Shown: positions 46,290 to 58,084 of the stretch, piece after piece | Numbering within the stretch: position 1 is the stretch's first letter | How the letters are laid out: each line of letters opens with the position of its first letter | Origin: Rhizomys pruinosus | Taxonomy: Eukaryota; Chordata; Mammalia; Rodentia; Spalacidae | Length of the DNA: 64,000 nt | Assembly (NCBI GenBank): GCA_009823505.1 | Contig: VZQC01009558.1 | Span: 543,442 to 607,441 of the forward strand | Direction of reading: 5' to 3' | Position numbers and translations under genes: made by a program | Notes under the pieces: model-generated | Seen by the model: the letters and a program-made list of their open reading frames with translations, nothing else | Databases searched by the model: none | Told to the model about the DNA's origin: nothing

Positions 46290-46640
46290 TAATCTCGGCC
46301 ACAGAGCCCATGTTTATGATAAAATACCCAGAACAACAACAACAACTTAGGAAAGAAGGTCTATTTTGGCTCACAGTTTAAGGTTAAAGTCCATCATGTT
46401 GGGAAAGTTACAGCAGCAGGAGCCTGGGCCGAGGTCATGTGGGGTCCTCAGTTGGAAGGCAGAGTGACATGATGCTTGCATGCAGTCTAGGCTACCAAGT
46501 CCAAGGAATGGTGGTCTCCCTTCCAGGTTACGTCTTCCCACCTCAACCCAATTAAGAGAATCCTCACAGGCATGGCAAGGGGCTCGTGTCCCAGGTAATT
46601 CTAGATTCTGTCACAGCAATGGGTAATTTACCATCAAATG
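46290..46640 (+). repeat. Old dispersed repeat
   Basis: TTTATGATAAAATACCCAGA, GGTCTATTTTGGCTCACAG and GGAGCCTGGGCCGAGGTCATG resemble the repeat at 44925-45640; diverged. Confidence 0.5.
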
Positions 46641-46649
46641 TGCCATATG

Positions 46650-46855
46650 GGTGTGACGTAGGTCAGTTGGTGGAGTGGTTCCCTAGCATGCCGGAAACAC
46701 ATCCCAGAACCACAGAAAGCAGGTGTGTTGTCACCCTAGCACCTGGGGTGGGGGTGACAGGAGAATCAGAAGTCATGACCTTCCTCAGTTACAGAGTGAA
46801 TTCCAGGCTAGCCCAGGCTACATGAGACTGCATCTCAAATACATATGTATACATA
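46650..46855 (+). repeat. ID/B1-type composite SINE (RSINE-like)
   Basis: GTAGGTCAGTTGGTGGAGTG (tRNA-like) is followed by AGAATCAGAAGTCATGACC and CTAGCCCAGGCTACATGAG (B1-like), then an A-rich tail. Confidence 0.65.
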
Positions 46856-47649
46856 AACAAATAAATGTGTGTGTGTAGATATACATACACACCATAAAAC
46901 CTTTTACTCATTTCCAAGAATGCAGTTTGGCAGCATTAAGTGAGTTTACTGCTCTTTTGTTCAGAGCTTGTTCCTCATCAGAACAGGAGCTAAGTGTCTA
47001 TTAAACAACACCTCCCAAAACTTCATTCCTTCTTAAAGTGAGACTTCTCCGCTGTATACACATCCAATTGTTTACCATCTGTCAGTGTACTTGCGAGTCA
47101 TGCGTACCTTTCAATGGTCGTTTCTGTGGCTGTGAGTACTGGTGAACTCAGGTTCTTCTATCTATGAAATCTGTGACCCTCTGCCTCAGAGAAAGATGTA
47201 GGTTCTCAAGTATCTCAATTCAGTTCAAGGGTTTTTCAGAGCCTCAGAATGGTCATAGGTCTCTAAGCTAAGGATACTTTAAATGCCCTTTCCTGAGGAA
47301 GCCTTCTCAAGGCCCTGATGTGTGTTTTTCCCATGTTAGAGTCTGTCGGTCTACCCCACAGCACTGGGCAAAGTGGCACAGTAAAAGAGACCTTTTCTTT
47401 CTACTTGTTTGGACCTGTCTCTACCTTAGACTGGGAGCAGAGACCAACTGGGGTAGCTTGGGCACTGTCCCCAGAGCCTGGCCCAGAACTTGGCACATGT
47501 AAATGTTCTCTCAACACTTTGAGTGTCTCCCACCTCTAGCTCAATGTCATCATTTCATAAATAAGAAGTCAAGAGCCACAGAGGAAAGGTATCTGGACCA
47601 AATTTTACAGTGGGGGGCAGCTGAGTTGTGTTGGATGCAGCTGCCCGCC
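46856..47649. other. Unassigned intron sequence
   Basis: Nothing recognisable. Confidence 0.4.
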
Positions 47650-48340
47650 GCCCGTCCTCTCCCCGTCTCTCCACACTGGTGTGGATGTGGCTGTCCACCA
47701 CCCGTCCTCTCCCCATCTCTCCACACTGGTGTGGATGTGGCTGTCCACCACCCGTCCTCTCCCCGTCTCTCCACACTGCTGTGGATGTGGCTGTCCACCA
47801 CCCGTCCTCTCCCCGTCTCTTCACACTGGTGTGGATGTGGCTGTCCACCACCCGTCCTCTCCCCGTCGCTCCACACTGGTGTGGATGTGTCTGTCCACCA
47901 CCCGTCCTCTCTCCATCTCTCCACACTGGTGTGGATGTGGCTGTCCACCACCCGTCCTCTCCCCATCGCTCCACACTGGTGTGGATGTGGCTGTCCGCTG
48001 CCCGTCCTCTCCCCATCACTCCACACTGGTGTGGATGTGGCTGTCTGCCACCTGTTCTCTCTCCATCTCTCCACACTGGTGTGGATGTGGCTGTCCACCA
48101 CCCGTTCTGTCTCCATCTCTCCACACTGGTATGGATGTGGCTGTCCACCACCCGTTCTGTCTCCATCTCTCCACACTGGTGTGGATGTGGCTGTCCACCA
48201 CCCGTTCTCTCTCCACCTCTCCACACTGGTGTGGAGTGGCTGTCCACCACCCATTCTCTCCCCGTTGCTCCACACTGGTGTGAATGTGGCTGTCTACCAC
48301 CCGTTCTCTCCCCTTCGCTCCACACTCGTGTGGCTGCCAT
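47650..48340. repeat. Minisatellite, 50-bp unit, about 14 copies
   Basis: The unit contains CCACACTGGTGTGGATGTGG then CTGTCCACCACCCGTCCTCT. The inner CCACACTGGTGTGG is an inverted repeat (CCACAC / GTGTGG). Variants are mostly C/T changes (CCGTC/CCATC, CCTCT/TCTCT). The last units are 49 bp. It has no stop codons in several frames, giving long but meaningless open frames on both strands. Confidence 0.96.
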
Positions 48341-48469
48341 TTCTGTGTATGAGTTTCAACAGGCCACTATGAGCCTTTGCTCTTAACCTTGCTGGGGCTA
48401 TTGTTAAAGCTTGGATCACTGGCCAGGCTAGGCACCTACTTCATGTGATTATGGAACTTGATTTGCTTC

Positions 48470-48585
48470 TTTTTCTTTGTTGCTTAAGATGTCCTGGGAC
48501 TCACTATGTAGCCCAAGCTCCTTCAACTTGTGATGATCCTGCCTCAGCCCCCTGATTATGGGGGTTATAGACATGCACTGTCCCT
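48470..48585 (-). repeat. Old B1-type SINE, reverse
   Basis: TGGGACTCACTATGTAGCCC and CTGCCTCAGCCCCCTGATTA. Confidence 0.6.
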
Positions 48586-48951
48586 CCACTAGAATCAATT
48601 CCCTTTTGCTAACCATAGTACAGAGTTTTCAAAGGTTTGCATTCATTCCCAGATGTCCTGCTCAGCACCCACAAGATGCAACTGACTGACTCTGGGTCCA
48701 GGGAATAAGAGACAAATAAATCCTGGACCAGACATCGCTGATCTTAGACAAAAGGGCTTTATTTGGGGGTCTCAGTCTGTCCACCCAATCTATGTGTTTA
48801 TCTTTGCACCAGCACCACAATTTCTTCATTATTGGGTGTTTACACTAAATTTTAAAATTTAGGAATATGAGTCCTTCAACTTTATTCCTCTTTGCAATAT
48901 TTCTTGACTAGTGTAGGTCATTTTCATTTAAAGATAGCAGATGGGATTTTT

Positions 48952-49122
48952 TTTTTTTTGGTATTTTTCGAGACAGGGTCCCCCTGTAGCCCCAGCTGTC
49001 CTGGAACTCACTCTTTAGACCAGGCTGGCCTTGAACTCACAAAGATCCGCCTGCCTCTGTCTCCCAAGTGCTAGGATTAAAGGCGTGCACCACCACACCC
49101 GGCTTTTTCTTTTCTTTTTTTG
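48952..49122 (-). repeat. B1 SINE, reverse, with target-site duplication
   Basis: GCAGATGGGATTTTT at 48937-48951 and 49123-49137 flank an inverted B1. Confidence 0.93.
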
Positions 49123-49159
49123 GCAGATGGGATTTTTAAAATGGAGATTGCATGAGCTT

Positions 49160-49480
49160 ATTGATCAATGAAGAAAAAAGTCACTATCTGCCCTTTAAAA
49201 AAATGAATGCCCCAAAAGCTAAGATATAGAAGCAGCCTAGATGCCCACCAAGAGAAACATCAAACAATATGATTTTATTCAGGTCTAAAAAATTAAATCA
49301 TGAAAAGTATAAGAAAATGAATGTAACTGAAATCATTATGTTGAACAAAATAAGCTGGGTTTGGAAAGATACGCACTGCACATTTTCTCTTTTATACAGA
49401 TCCTACATTGAAAAATTGTTAACAAAACATTAGAAAATAAAATCTAGTCATATTTAAAATATTTAGCATCTCACAACCAA
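49160..49480 (+). mobile_element. Old L1 3' fragment
   Basis: GCAGCCTAGATGCCCACCAA, GAAATCATTATGTTGAACAA and CACATTTTCTCTTTTATAC match the usual end of L1 ORF2 and the start of its 3' UTR on the plus strand, strongly diverged. Confidence 0.55.
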
Positions 49481-49699
49481 GTAAGGTTTATCCCTGTGTG
49501 TGCATTGGGTGTAGGCCAGGAACCTAGAAAGGGCCCACCCATGAGAGGAGGAAGAGTAGAATACCTTTGGCCTGCATACCTGTGGCATTCAGTGGGGGAG
49601 GAGCCCAGCAGAGGGAGTAAGGACCAGGGAGGGGAGCAAAGAGACCAGCAAGAGGAAAAGTACACATTGCTTTGCATATTAATTAAAAACTAATAAGAG

Positions 49700-49925
49700 G
49701 GGCTGGAGAGATGGCTCAATGGTTAAGAGCACTGGCTGCTCTTGAAGAAGACCAGGGTTTGACTCCCAGCACCCACATGGGGGCTAACACCGTTCATAAC
49801 TCCAGTTCCTGGGGGATCCAACACCCTCTTCTGTTCTCCTCAGGCACAGCGAAATATGGGTGCACTTACACAGGTGCAGGCATAACACTCATACACATAA
49901 AATAAGATAAAAAATATTAAAATAC
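49700..49925 (+). repeat. B2 SINE
   Basis: GGGGCTGGAGAGATGGCTCAA head, GTGCAGGCATAACACTCATA and an A-rich tail. Confidence 0.93.
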
Positions 49926-49984
49926 CAATAAGAAAGAAAGGAAGAAAAGGACCAACAGAGGTAAAATAACAGGGAACTGACATC

Positions 49985-52925
49985 TTTTTTTTTATTTAAT
50001 TTTTATTGATGCTTTGTGTATTTCATACATCATTTTCCAATTCAGATCAGGCATATTTCCCTTTCCCTTCCCCCCCCCAGCCCCACCCCATCCCAGATCA
50101 TGCATTCTGCCATAACTGTCCTGCATCTTTCTCTCAGTTTTTTTTTTTCATTTTTTAGCTATAAGTGATAATCCATGAGTACAAGCATCCTTCGTGCAAA
50201 ACCAATCTGCAGGCTGTTGTGCCCAAACCCCCACAGCCCCACCATCCAGTGGGGGGTGACAGGTTGTTTGTTCAATCAAGTTGATCAAATGAGTGTCCAG
50301 ACTACATCGCTGTAGTTTCACCATTCACCCCAATCGCAGCCTTTACATTCACAGCGAGGCGAGCAGGATCTTGATGCATCTCCGTGTCCTCATATGTGTC
50401 CATGCCGTGTCCTTGTGTGTGTCCATGCTATGTATTTCTCTTGCTAAATCCAAGGCATTTTCTCTCTGATGAAGTTATAAGTGAAACTGTTTTCTTGGTT
50501 TCATTTCTGGATGGTTTGTTTCTAGTAAATAAAAACAGACTCAATTCTGTATTATGTCTTCATTCCTTGCTAACCATGTCTATTAGGAAGCATTTAGTAG
50601 CTTCCCTGATATTTTTTTTTTAGATTTTTAAAAATTTATTATATTTTAAGGGATTCACAATATAAGAGCACAGTTGTTTTCAGATTGCATTGACATTGCT
50701 CAGTTTGCCGTACAATTAGGTAATTGGTGTTAGCATCCACAGATGAGTGATACCATTCATTGTTTGTTTTTCTGGGACTGTGTTACTTCACTCAGCATGA
50801 TGTCCTCTAGCTCCAGCCATTTACCTGCAAAGCTCATGTCATCTTTCCTTACCGCTGCATAGAACTCCATTGTGTAGATGTACCACATTTTCTCTATCCA
50901 CTTGTCAGTTGAGGGGCACTTGGGTTGGTTCCAGCTCCTTGCTGTTGTGAAGAGAGTTGCAATAAACATGGCTGTGTATGTATTTCTGCAGTAAGGTGAG
51001 CCTTGTGGGTACGTGCCCAGGAGTGGTATGGGTGGGTCAGGTGGCAAGTTTATTCCAAGTCTTCCAAGGGTTCTCCACACTGCTTTCCATAGTGGCTGTA
51101 CAAGTTTACATTCTCACCATCATTGGATGAGTGTTCCTCTTTCCCCATAACCTCTCCAGCACTTGGTATCATTTGTTTTCTTGATCCTAGCCAGTCTTAT
51201 TGGAGTAAGATGATATCTTAGAGTGGTTTTGATTTGCATTTCCTTAATTATAAGTGATGTTGAACAATTCTTAAGATGTTTCTCAGCCATCTCTAATTCC
51301 TCACTTGTGAAGTCTCTGTTCAGCTCTTTGCTCCATCTATTGAGTGGGTCATTTGTTTTCTTTCTTCTTTGTTTTTTGAATAGTTTATATATTCTGGAGA
51401 TCAATGCTTTGTCAGATGTTTCTGCAGTGAAGGTTTCCTCCCACTCTGTGGGATTTCTCTTCACTTCCTTGATTGTTTCTTTTGATGTACAGAAGCTTTT
51501 GAGTTTAATGAGGTCCCATTTGTCAATTGTTGACCTTAATTCTTGCACAGCTGCTGTCTGATTTAGGAAGTCTTTTCCTATGCCTATCTCTTGTAGTGTG
51601 CTGCCAACTTTTTCTTCTATCACCTTCAGAGTTTGGGGTTTCATGTTTAGGTCTTTAATCCATCTGGAGTTGTCTTTTGGACAGGGCGAGAGGTAGGGGT
51701 TTAATTTCATTCTTCTACAAGTGATCCAGTTTTGTTAACACCACTTGCTGAAGATGCTATCTTTTCTCCATTGTGTCTTCTTGGCCCCCTTATCAAATAT
51801 GAGATGGCTGAAATTGTATGTGCTCAAGTTTGGATCTTCAGTTTTATTCCATTGGTCAACAGGTCTTTTTTTTGTGCCAGTACCAAGCTGTTTTTATGAC
51901 TATAGCCCTGTAGTATAGTTTGAAGTCTGGTGTTGAGATTCCCCCGTGTTGCTCTTTTCACTCGGGTTTGTTTTGGCTATTTGGGGTCTTTTGTTTTTCC
52001 AAATGAAATTAAGGACTTTTTTTCCAAGCCTGTGAATTAACTCTTAGGGATTTTAATTGGGATTGCATTAAATCTATACAAGAGTTTGGGTAGAATGGAC
52101 ATTTTTACTATATTAATTTTCCCAATCCATGATCATGGGAGGTTTTTCCATCTTCTGATGTCTTCTTCAATTTCTTTCTTCAAAGGTTTAAAGTTTTTAT
52201 TGTAGAGCTCTTTGGTGTCTTTGGTTAGGTTTGTTCCTAGGTATTTTATTGTTTATGAGGCTATTGTGAGTGGGAGGGTCTCCTTGAATTCCTTCTTCAG
52301 TTGCTTCTTGTGGGTGTAAAGAAGGACTACTGATTTTTCTAGGTTAATTTTGTATCCTGCTACATTACTGAAACTCTTAATTGTTTCTAGGAGTTTTCTG
52401 GTGGAGTTTTTAGCATCCCTTAAGTAAACAATCATATCATCAGCAAAAAGGGATGGCTTGACTTCCTCTTTTCCAATTAGTACTCCTTTAATTTTCTTTT
52501 CTTGCCTTATTGTCCTAGCAAGTGTTTCAAGCACTATATTGAAGAGGAGTGGTGACAGGGGGCAGCCTTGTCGAGTTCCTCCCTTTAAATGGAATGCTTC
52601 TGTCGTTTCCCCAGTTAGGAAGATATTGGCTGTGGGTTTCCTGTATATGGCTTTGATTACATTGAGGAATGATCTCTCCAATCCAATTCCCTCTAGGACT
52701 TTAAACATGAATGGATGCTGGATTTTGTCAAAGGCCTTTTCTGCGTCAATTGAGATGATGGTGTGATTTTTGTCTTTCATTCCATTTATATGCCTGATAA
52801 TATTTATTGATTTTCTTGTGTTGAACCATCCCTGCATCTCTGGTATGAATCCAACTTGGTTATGATGGATGGATGATCTTCTTGATGTGGGTCTGAGCTT
52901 CCTTGACATTTTTAAATGTAGCATA
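49985..52925 (-). mobile_element. 5'-truncated L1, reverse (3' UTR and C-terminal two thirds of ORF2)
   Basis: A poly-T run near 49985 marks the 3' end. The minus strand from 52924 to 52253 encodes reverse-transcriptase motifs: [15 protein letters not shown] (motif A aspartate), [15 protein letters not shown] (motif B) and FADDM (catalytic FADD at 52447-52436). Frames at 51710-51120 and 51080-50757 carry the ORF2 C-terminal region (SRWIKDLNMKPQTL; WNQPKCPSTDKWIEKMW). The frame is broken between these segments, so the element is dead. Within the 3' part (about 50430-50610) there seems to be a second, older L1 piece. ORF1, the endonuclease and the 5' UTR are missing. The RT sequence differs from mouse L1 at many places, consistent with a distinct rodent lineage. 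Confidence 0.9.
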
Positions 52926-53084
52926 ATAACGAGTAAAGAATTTTTATCATTTTCTTAGCAATGTGCATAGCTTAATTTTCTCTTCCTTGTTCCACTGCTA
53001 GGCACTCCAGGATGGCCTGTACTGATGGGAGCAAGAGCAGACACTCTTGCCTTGTTTCAGTTTCTGGAAGAATCACCCAGCATG

Positions 53085-53158
53085 GTGCTGGGAACTGAGC
53101 TCTTATCCTCTGAAGAGCACTCAGTGCTCTTAAACCCCTGAACCATCCCTGCCTCCTC
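53085..53158 (-). repeat. B2 SINE fragment, reverse
   Basis: GTGCTGGGAACTGAGCTCTT and GAGCACTCAGTGCTCTTAAA are the inverted B2 head only. Confidence 0.65.
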
Positions 53159-53192
53159 ATGTTTCATCTTCACTTTAATTCAGCTCCAAATT

Positions 53193-53340
53193 TTTTGGTC
53201 TTTTTGAGTCAGGGTCTCCCTTTAGTCCTAGCTGGCCTGGAGCTCACTCTGTAGACCAGGCTGGCTTTGAACTTACAGAGATCTGCCTGCTTCTGCCTCC
53301 CAAGTGCTAGGATTAAAGGTGTGCACCACCACACCTGGCT
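53193..53340 (-). repeat. B1 SINE, reverse
   Basis: TTGGTCTTTTTGAGTCAGGG to CACCACCACACCTGGC; TCAGCTCCAA appears on both sides as a probable target duplication. Confidence 0.92.
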
Positions 53341-53449
53341 CAGCTCCAATTATTTTATAATTTCCCTTGTGATTTTTCTTGGATCGGTGGGTTATTTCAA
53401 TATATATTACCTTCCAATATTTGGATTATTTCTGTGATTTCTTCTGTTA

Positions 53450-53930
53450 ATGGTTGTGATGATTAATCCTGGGTGTCAACTTGACTGGACTAAGGAACAA
53501 ATAAGAGAAAAAGGATCTTCAGATTGGACTACCTCAACCCAGATGGCCCACCCCAAATGTGGGTGTTACCTTCTGCCGGCAGGCAGTATTAAAGGCCATG
53601 GCAGAGGGATCTGGTCCCTTTTTTTCCTGTGGCTTGCCTCTCTCTCACTGGTGAGTTTGTCTTGCTGCTGTGATCAACCCTATGGATCCCAGCATGTACT
53701 GAGACCAGCAGATCTCCTGGGATCCATCGGGCCTTCAACACCAGGTTGGGACTACTGAGACATCCAGCCTTGCAGACTAAGCAGTTCCCTGGATTCTCAG
53801 CCTCTCCAGTGTGGTGCAGCTACTGTTGGACTCCTTGAACTCTGTCACATGAGCAAATCAATAAATTGTATATAACTATATATTTGTCCTGTTGCTTCTG
53901 TTTCTTTAGAGAACCCTGACTAATATAATG
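53450..53930 (+). repeat. Rodent dispersed repeat (same family as 3590-4076)
   Basis: TGATGATTAATCCTGGGTG, GTCAACTTGACTGGAC, AGCAGTTCCCTGGATTCTCA and the end TTTCTTTAGAGAACCCTGAC. Confidence 0.7.
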
Positions 53931-54163
53931 GTGCTTAATTCTGTTATGATTGGAGAACATATTAGAACAGCAACCCCTCCGAACTTGTCAAGGCCTTTTT
54001 TTTTATACCTGCCATGTTGTTGTCTGTTCTGGAGAGCATTCTGTGTTCTTGTAGAGAAGGTACAGTTCAGGGTGGAAGGTTGTAGGCTGTCAGATGGATA
54101 GACTTTGTCCATGTGCTGTTCAAGGGCTCTGGATGCTTGCATTGTGTGGCGAGATGTCTTTTT

Positions 54164-54320
54164 TCTTTTCTTGTTTTGGTCTTTTCGAGACAGGGTCTCC
54201 CTGTAGCTCCAGCTGTCCTGGAACTCACTCTGTAGACCAGGTGGGCCTTGAACTCACAAAGATCTGCCTGCCTCTGCCTCCCAAGCACTAGGATTAAAGG
54301 CATGCGTCACCACGCCTGGC
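54164..54320 (-). repeat. B1 SINE, reverse, with target-site duplication
   Basis: GAGATGTCTTTTT at 54151-54163 and 54321-54333 flank an inverted B1. Confidence 0.93.
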
Positions 54321-54492
54321 GAGATGTCTTTTTCTATTTCTAGTTTCAATGTTACATCTCTGTCTTCTTCTTTCCCCAGTTTAATAGTGATGCCTCTATT
54401 TGTGGGGATCCTTCTATTTATCAAAGGTGGCTCATTAATGTTTTTCATCAAATTGGGAAAAAATTTGGTCATTCTTACTTCATATAACTTTT

Positions 54493-54735
54493 TTTTTATT
54501 AATTTTATTTATTTATGTATGCGTATGAATGTACTGTCTGCATGCAAGTCTGTGCACCCGTGTCGTGCAATGCCGCGGAGGTCAGAAGAGGGTCTCGGAT
54601 TCCCCTGGAACTGGAGTTCTCCTGGAATTGGAGTTTCAGACGGTTCTCAGCCGCCATGTGGGTGCTGGGGATCGAACCCGGGTCCTCTGCAAGAGCGGTC
54701 GGCGCTCTTAACCGCTAGGCCATCTCTCCAGCCCC
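54493..54735 (-). repeat. B2 SINE, reverse, with target-site duplication
   Basis: TATAACTTTT at 54483-54492 and 54736-54745 flank a B2 that keeps CpGs (CCGTGTCGTGCAATGCCGCG), suggesting a young insertion. Confidence 0.95.
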
Positions 54736-54745
54736 TATAACTTTT

Positions 54746-55149
54746 AATCTTTTTTTGTTCTCTTCCTGTGGACAAACACCATGCATATTTTAGAATTTAT
54801 TCTGTCCCACATATCTCACATATCTTTTATTCTCTTAAAAATTTCCCCTTTTTAGATGATTTCTGTTGATTGATTGTCAAGTTCATGATGCTCTTGCCTT
54901 TTGGACTCCACAGTTGAGTCCCTTAGTAAATGTTTCCTTTAATTACTGTACTTTGGATACTATAACTTCAATTTCCCTTTTAAAATAATTTGTATTTCCT
55001 TATGGGACTATCCATTTGTACAATAATTTTTGTCCAGCTTTCCTTCAATTTTTATACATAGTTCTTTTAGATGTCCAAGTGTGCAGTTTTGAAATCTTTA
55101 AAACTTTTTAAGTGATTCCTCTTTTTATAAATCTTTAGACTTGTTCTTA
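54746..55149. other. Unassigned AT-rich intron sequence
   Basis: Possibly old L1 material by composition; nothing specific was recognised. Confidence 0.35.
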
Positions 55150-55316
55150 TTTTGTGTGTCTCAGTGTTTTGTCTACATGTGTATTTGTGGACTATGTGCA
55201 TGCCTGGAGCTGTTGGAGGCCAGAGAGGGCATTGAATTCTCTGGAACTTGAGCCAGCAACCACTGTGAGCCACCGTGTGGTGCTGGGAACTGAATCTCGG
55301 TCCTCTGGAAGAGCAG
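55150..55316 (-). repeat. Older B2 SINE, reverse, split by a younger B2
   Basis: GTGTGTCTCAGTGTTTTGTC to GGTCCTCTGGAAGAGCAG is an inverted B2. Its head continues at 55583 (AACCACTGGG) after the inserted element. Confidence 0.85.
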
Positions 55317-55327
55317 CCAGTACTCTT

Positions 55328-55571
55328 TTTTTTTTTTTTAATTTTATTTATTTCTGTATGTGTATGAATGTACTGTCTGCATGCAAGTTTGTGCGCCCGT
55401 GTCGTGCAGTGCAGCGGAGGACAGAAGAGGGTCTCGGATTCCCCTGGAACTGGAGTTCTCCTGGAATTGGAGTTTCAGACGATTCTCGGCCGCCATGTGA
55501 GTGCTGGGGATCAAACCCGGGTCCTCTGTAAGAGTGGTCGGCGCTCTTAACCGCTAGGCCATCTCTCCAGC
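55328..55571 (-). repeat. Young B2 SINE inserted into an older B2
   Basis: CCAGTACTCTT at 55317-55327 and 55572-55582 is the target duplication and belongs to the older B2's sequence. The insert is nearly identical to the B2 at 54493-54735. Confidence 0.96.
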
Positions 55572-55659
55572 CCAGTACTCTTAACCACTGGGTAACCTTG
55601 GTCCTCTGGAAGAGCGGCCAGTGCTCTTAACCACTTGAGCTCTTAACCACTTGAGGTGG

Positions 55660-55950
55660 AATCCCCAGCACCCGAGTAGAAGGCCAGGCATAGCTGCACT
55701 TCCCTGTAACCTCAGCACTGGGGAACCAAGGCAAGCAGATCCCAAGAGCTCAGACTGGCCCGCCTAGCCAAAATGGTGAGCCTCAGATTCAGCGGGAGAC
55801 TGTTTCAAGAGAATAGGACAGACAGCAATACAGGGAAACTCCCCGAATCCTCCTCTGACCACCACATGTACACACATGGCACACATACACATACTCGCAC
55901 ACACGTGCACACAAGCACACTACATGTGCACATATGCATGTACCAAACAG
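55660..55950 (+). repeat. B4-class composite SINE
   Basis: AATCCCCAGCACCCGAGTAG, CTGTAACCTCAGCACTGGGG, GACTGTTTCAAGAGAATAGG and TCCTCTGACCACCACATGTA with a CA-rich tail. Confidence 0.8.
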
Positions 55951-56230
55951 TATACTCTCACAAATAGTAAAAATTTTGCATTGTTTTAACACCCTTGAAT
56001 TAAATGTGGGCAGGGGAAACAAATAGAACCAGATCTGTGCAGCACATCAGAGAGGAGCCTGCAGAGCAGCAGGCTGGCGACCCCTCAGAGCAGCCCACAG
56101 ACGCAGTCTTGTTTCTCTGAGTTCCCCTCTTTCTATTAATCACTCCTCCCACCCCCTGCTTACATCTATGCTGAAAGTCTCCTTTTGATAGACACTAATT
56201 CTGCATCATTAAAAAAAATTACACTTTAGG

Positions 56231-56391
56231 AGCTGGGCGTGGTGGTGCACACCTTTAATCCTAGCACTTGGGAGGCAGAGGCAGGCGGATCTTTGTGAGT
56301 TCAAGGCCAGCCTGGTCTACAGAGTGAGTTCCAGGACAGCTGGGGCTACAGGGAGACCCTGTCTCAAAAAGACCAATAAAAAAAAAAAAGG
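56231..56391 (+). repeat. B1 SINE with target-site duplication
   Basis: AAAATTACACTTTAGG (56215-56230) and AAAATTACATTTTAGG (56392-56407) flank a forward B1. It forms an inverted pair with the next B1. Confidence 0.96.
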
Positions 56392-56581
56392 AAAATTACA
56401 TTTTAGGAAAGATAAGATCAAGACACTGGGGAGAAAGCATTTAATAGAAGCTGTGAATGCTTTGATTTCAGCACTTATGGAAATTCAGTAATCTCTGAAG
56501 GACTTTCTAAAAGATTTCATTTTTTTCTATTTCCAGTCTTTTAAAGTAGACTTAGCTTTGCCTTCAATAAAGGTGATTTTT

Positions 56582-56726
56582 TTTTTTTTGTCTTTTCGAG
56601 TCAGGGTCTCCCTGTAGCCCCAGCTGTCCTGGAACTTACTCTGTAGACCCCGCTGGCCTTGAACTCACAAAGATCCGCCTGCCTCTGCCTCCCAAGTGCT
56701 AGGATTAAAGGAGTGCGCCACCGTGC
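56582..56726 (-). repeat. B1 SINE, reverse
   Basis: An inverted B1 with GATTTTT on both sides; its 5' end is cut short (GCGCCACCGTGC). Confidence 0.93.
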
Positions 56727-56733
56727 GATTTTT

Positions 56734-57127
56734 AAGAACACCCAAAAGTCAGACACAAATGCTGAGATGAAGTTCAACATTGAGCGATAAAGATTGGGAG
56801 ATAGAGTCGGTGCCTGAACAAAACTGATCGCCTAGGTGATGACTGACAACCAGACCACAGTCCTTGTCCTGCAAAGCAAGAGCCCCACAGTGTGGGAATG
56901 GGCAGTGGGGCTTGTGGGTGGACCTTGGCTTCTATTTATTATTGAGCAACAAGTCACACAGTTAAGAGCTCTTTGCAAACAGCTTGAATCCACTTAAGTG
57001 TAATATTTCCTACACTGTAATATGATTATAAGGCCACAGTATTCCTTTTGGGTTAATCTTATAATGTAGCAATTTTACTATCAATATTATTCATTTTTTT
57101 GAAAGATAGTGTTTTAATTGAATTAAG
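56734..57127. other. Unassigned intron sequence
   Basis: Nothing recognisable. Confidence 0.4.
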
Positions 57128-57143
57128 ATTACAAATAACTTTT

Positions 57144-57298
57144 TTTTTTTTTTTGGTCTTTTTGAGACAGGGTCTCCCTGTAGCCCCAGCTGTCCTGGAA
57201 TTCGCTCTGTAGACCAGGCTGGCCTTGAACTCACAAAGATCCGCCTGCCTCTGCCTCCCAAGTGCTAGGACTAAAGGCGTGCGCCACCACGCCCGGCT
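57144..57298 (-). repeat. B1 SINE, reverse, with 16-bp target-site duplication
   Basis: ATTACAAATAACTTTT at 57128-57143 and 57299-57314. The right copy of this duplication is also where the similarity to 62651 begins. Confidence 0.97.
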
Positions 57299-58026
57299 AT
57301 TACAAATAACTTTTAAATACTATGTACATCCTCAATAGTATGTTAAATTTTTTACTATTTACTCAATGTCCAAAGAAAATTGACTAGCAAGTGTTACGGT
57401 AGGCATCGGTCTGACAGCCGAGTAATCGATCTCAAAGATAACTAGAGACATGTTGGTGCCGACTCTTCCATCTCACTAAATTAAGAACACTACATTTACA
57501 GAACAAACACAAGTAGTGCAGCCCGAAGGGACCACACTGGCTTTTCTATTAGCTGTCCGCAAGCCCAGATGGGAGTCCATGCTATGTGAACTCGTGGGAC
57601 CCAATTCTTCATCATGTGTCTGCAGAGGGATCCTGGATCAATGGCCAGCTGCTGAGAGAGTGGGAGAGATGGAAGAAAAGCCTTCAGAAAATCTCCTGAG
57701 AAATGCATTCCTTCTTCACAACGCTCTGTCTCTTGCCAAGAGGAGCTATGTACTTTGGGAATTTAAAAAGAACTCCTCGGGGCTGGAGAAATGGCCTAGC
57801 AGTTAAGAGCGCCGACTGCTTTTGCAGAGGACCAGGGTTCGATCCCCGGCACCCACATGGTGGCTGAGAACCGTCTTTAACTCCAGTTCCAGGGGAATCC
57901 GACACCCTCTTCTGATCTCCACGGCATTGCATGACACAGGTGCACAAACCTGCATGCAGACAGTACACTCATACATATAAAGAATAAATAAAATAAAAAT
58001 AAAATAAAAAGAACTCCTCAAAAAGA

Positions 58027-58084
<58 letters not shown>

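Noticed and set aside
47503..48386. Open frames of 200-289 codons in four or more frames
   Set aside because: 50-bp minisatellite without stops; simultaneous openness on both strands shows it is not selected coding sequence.
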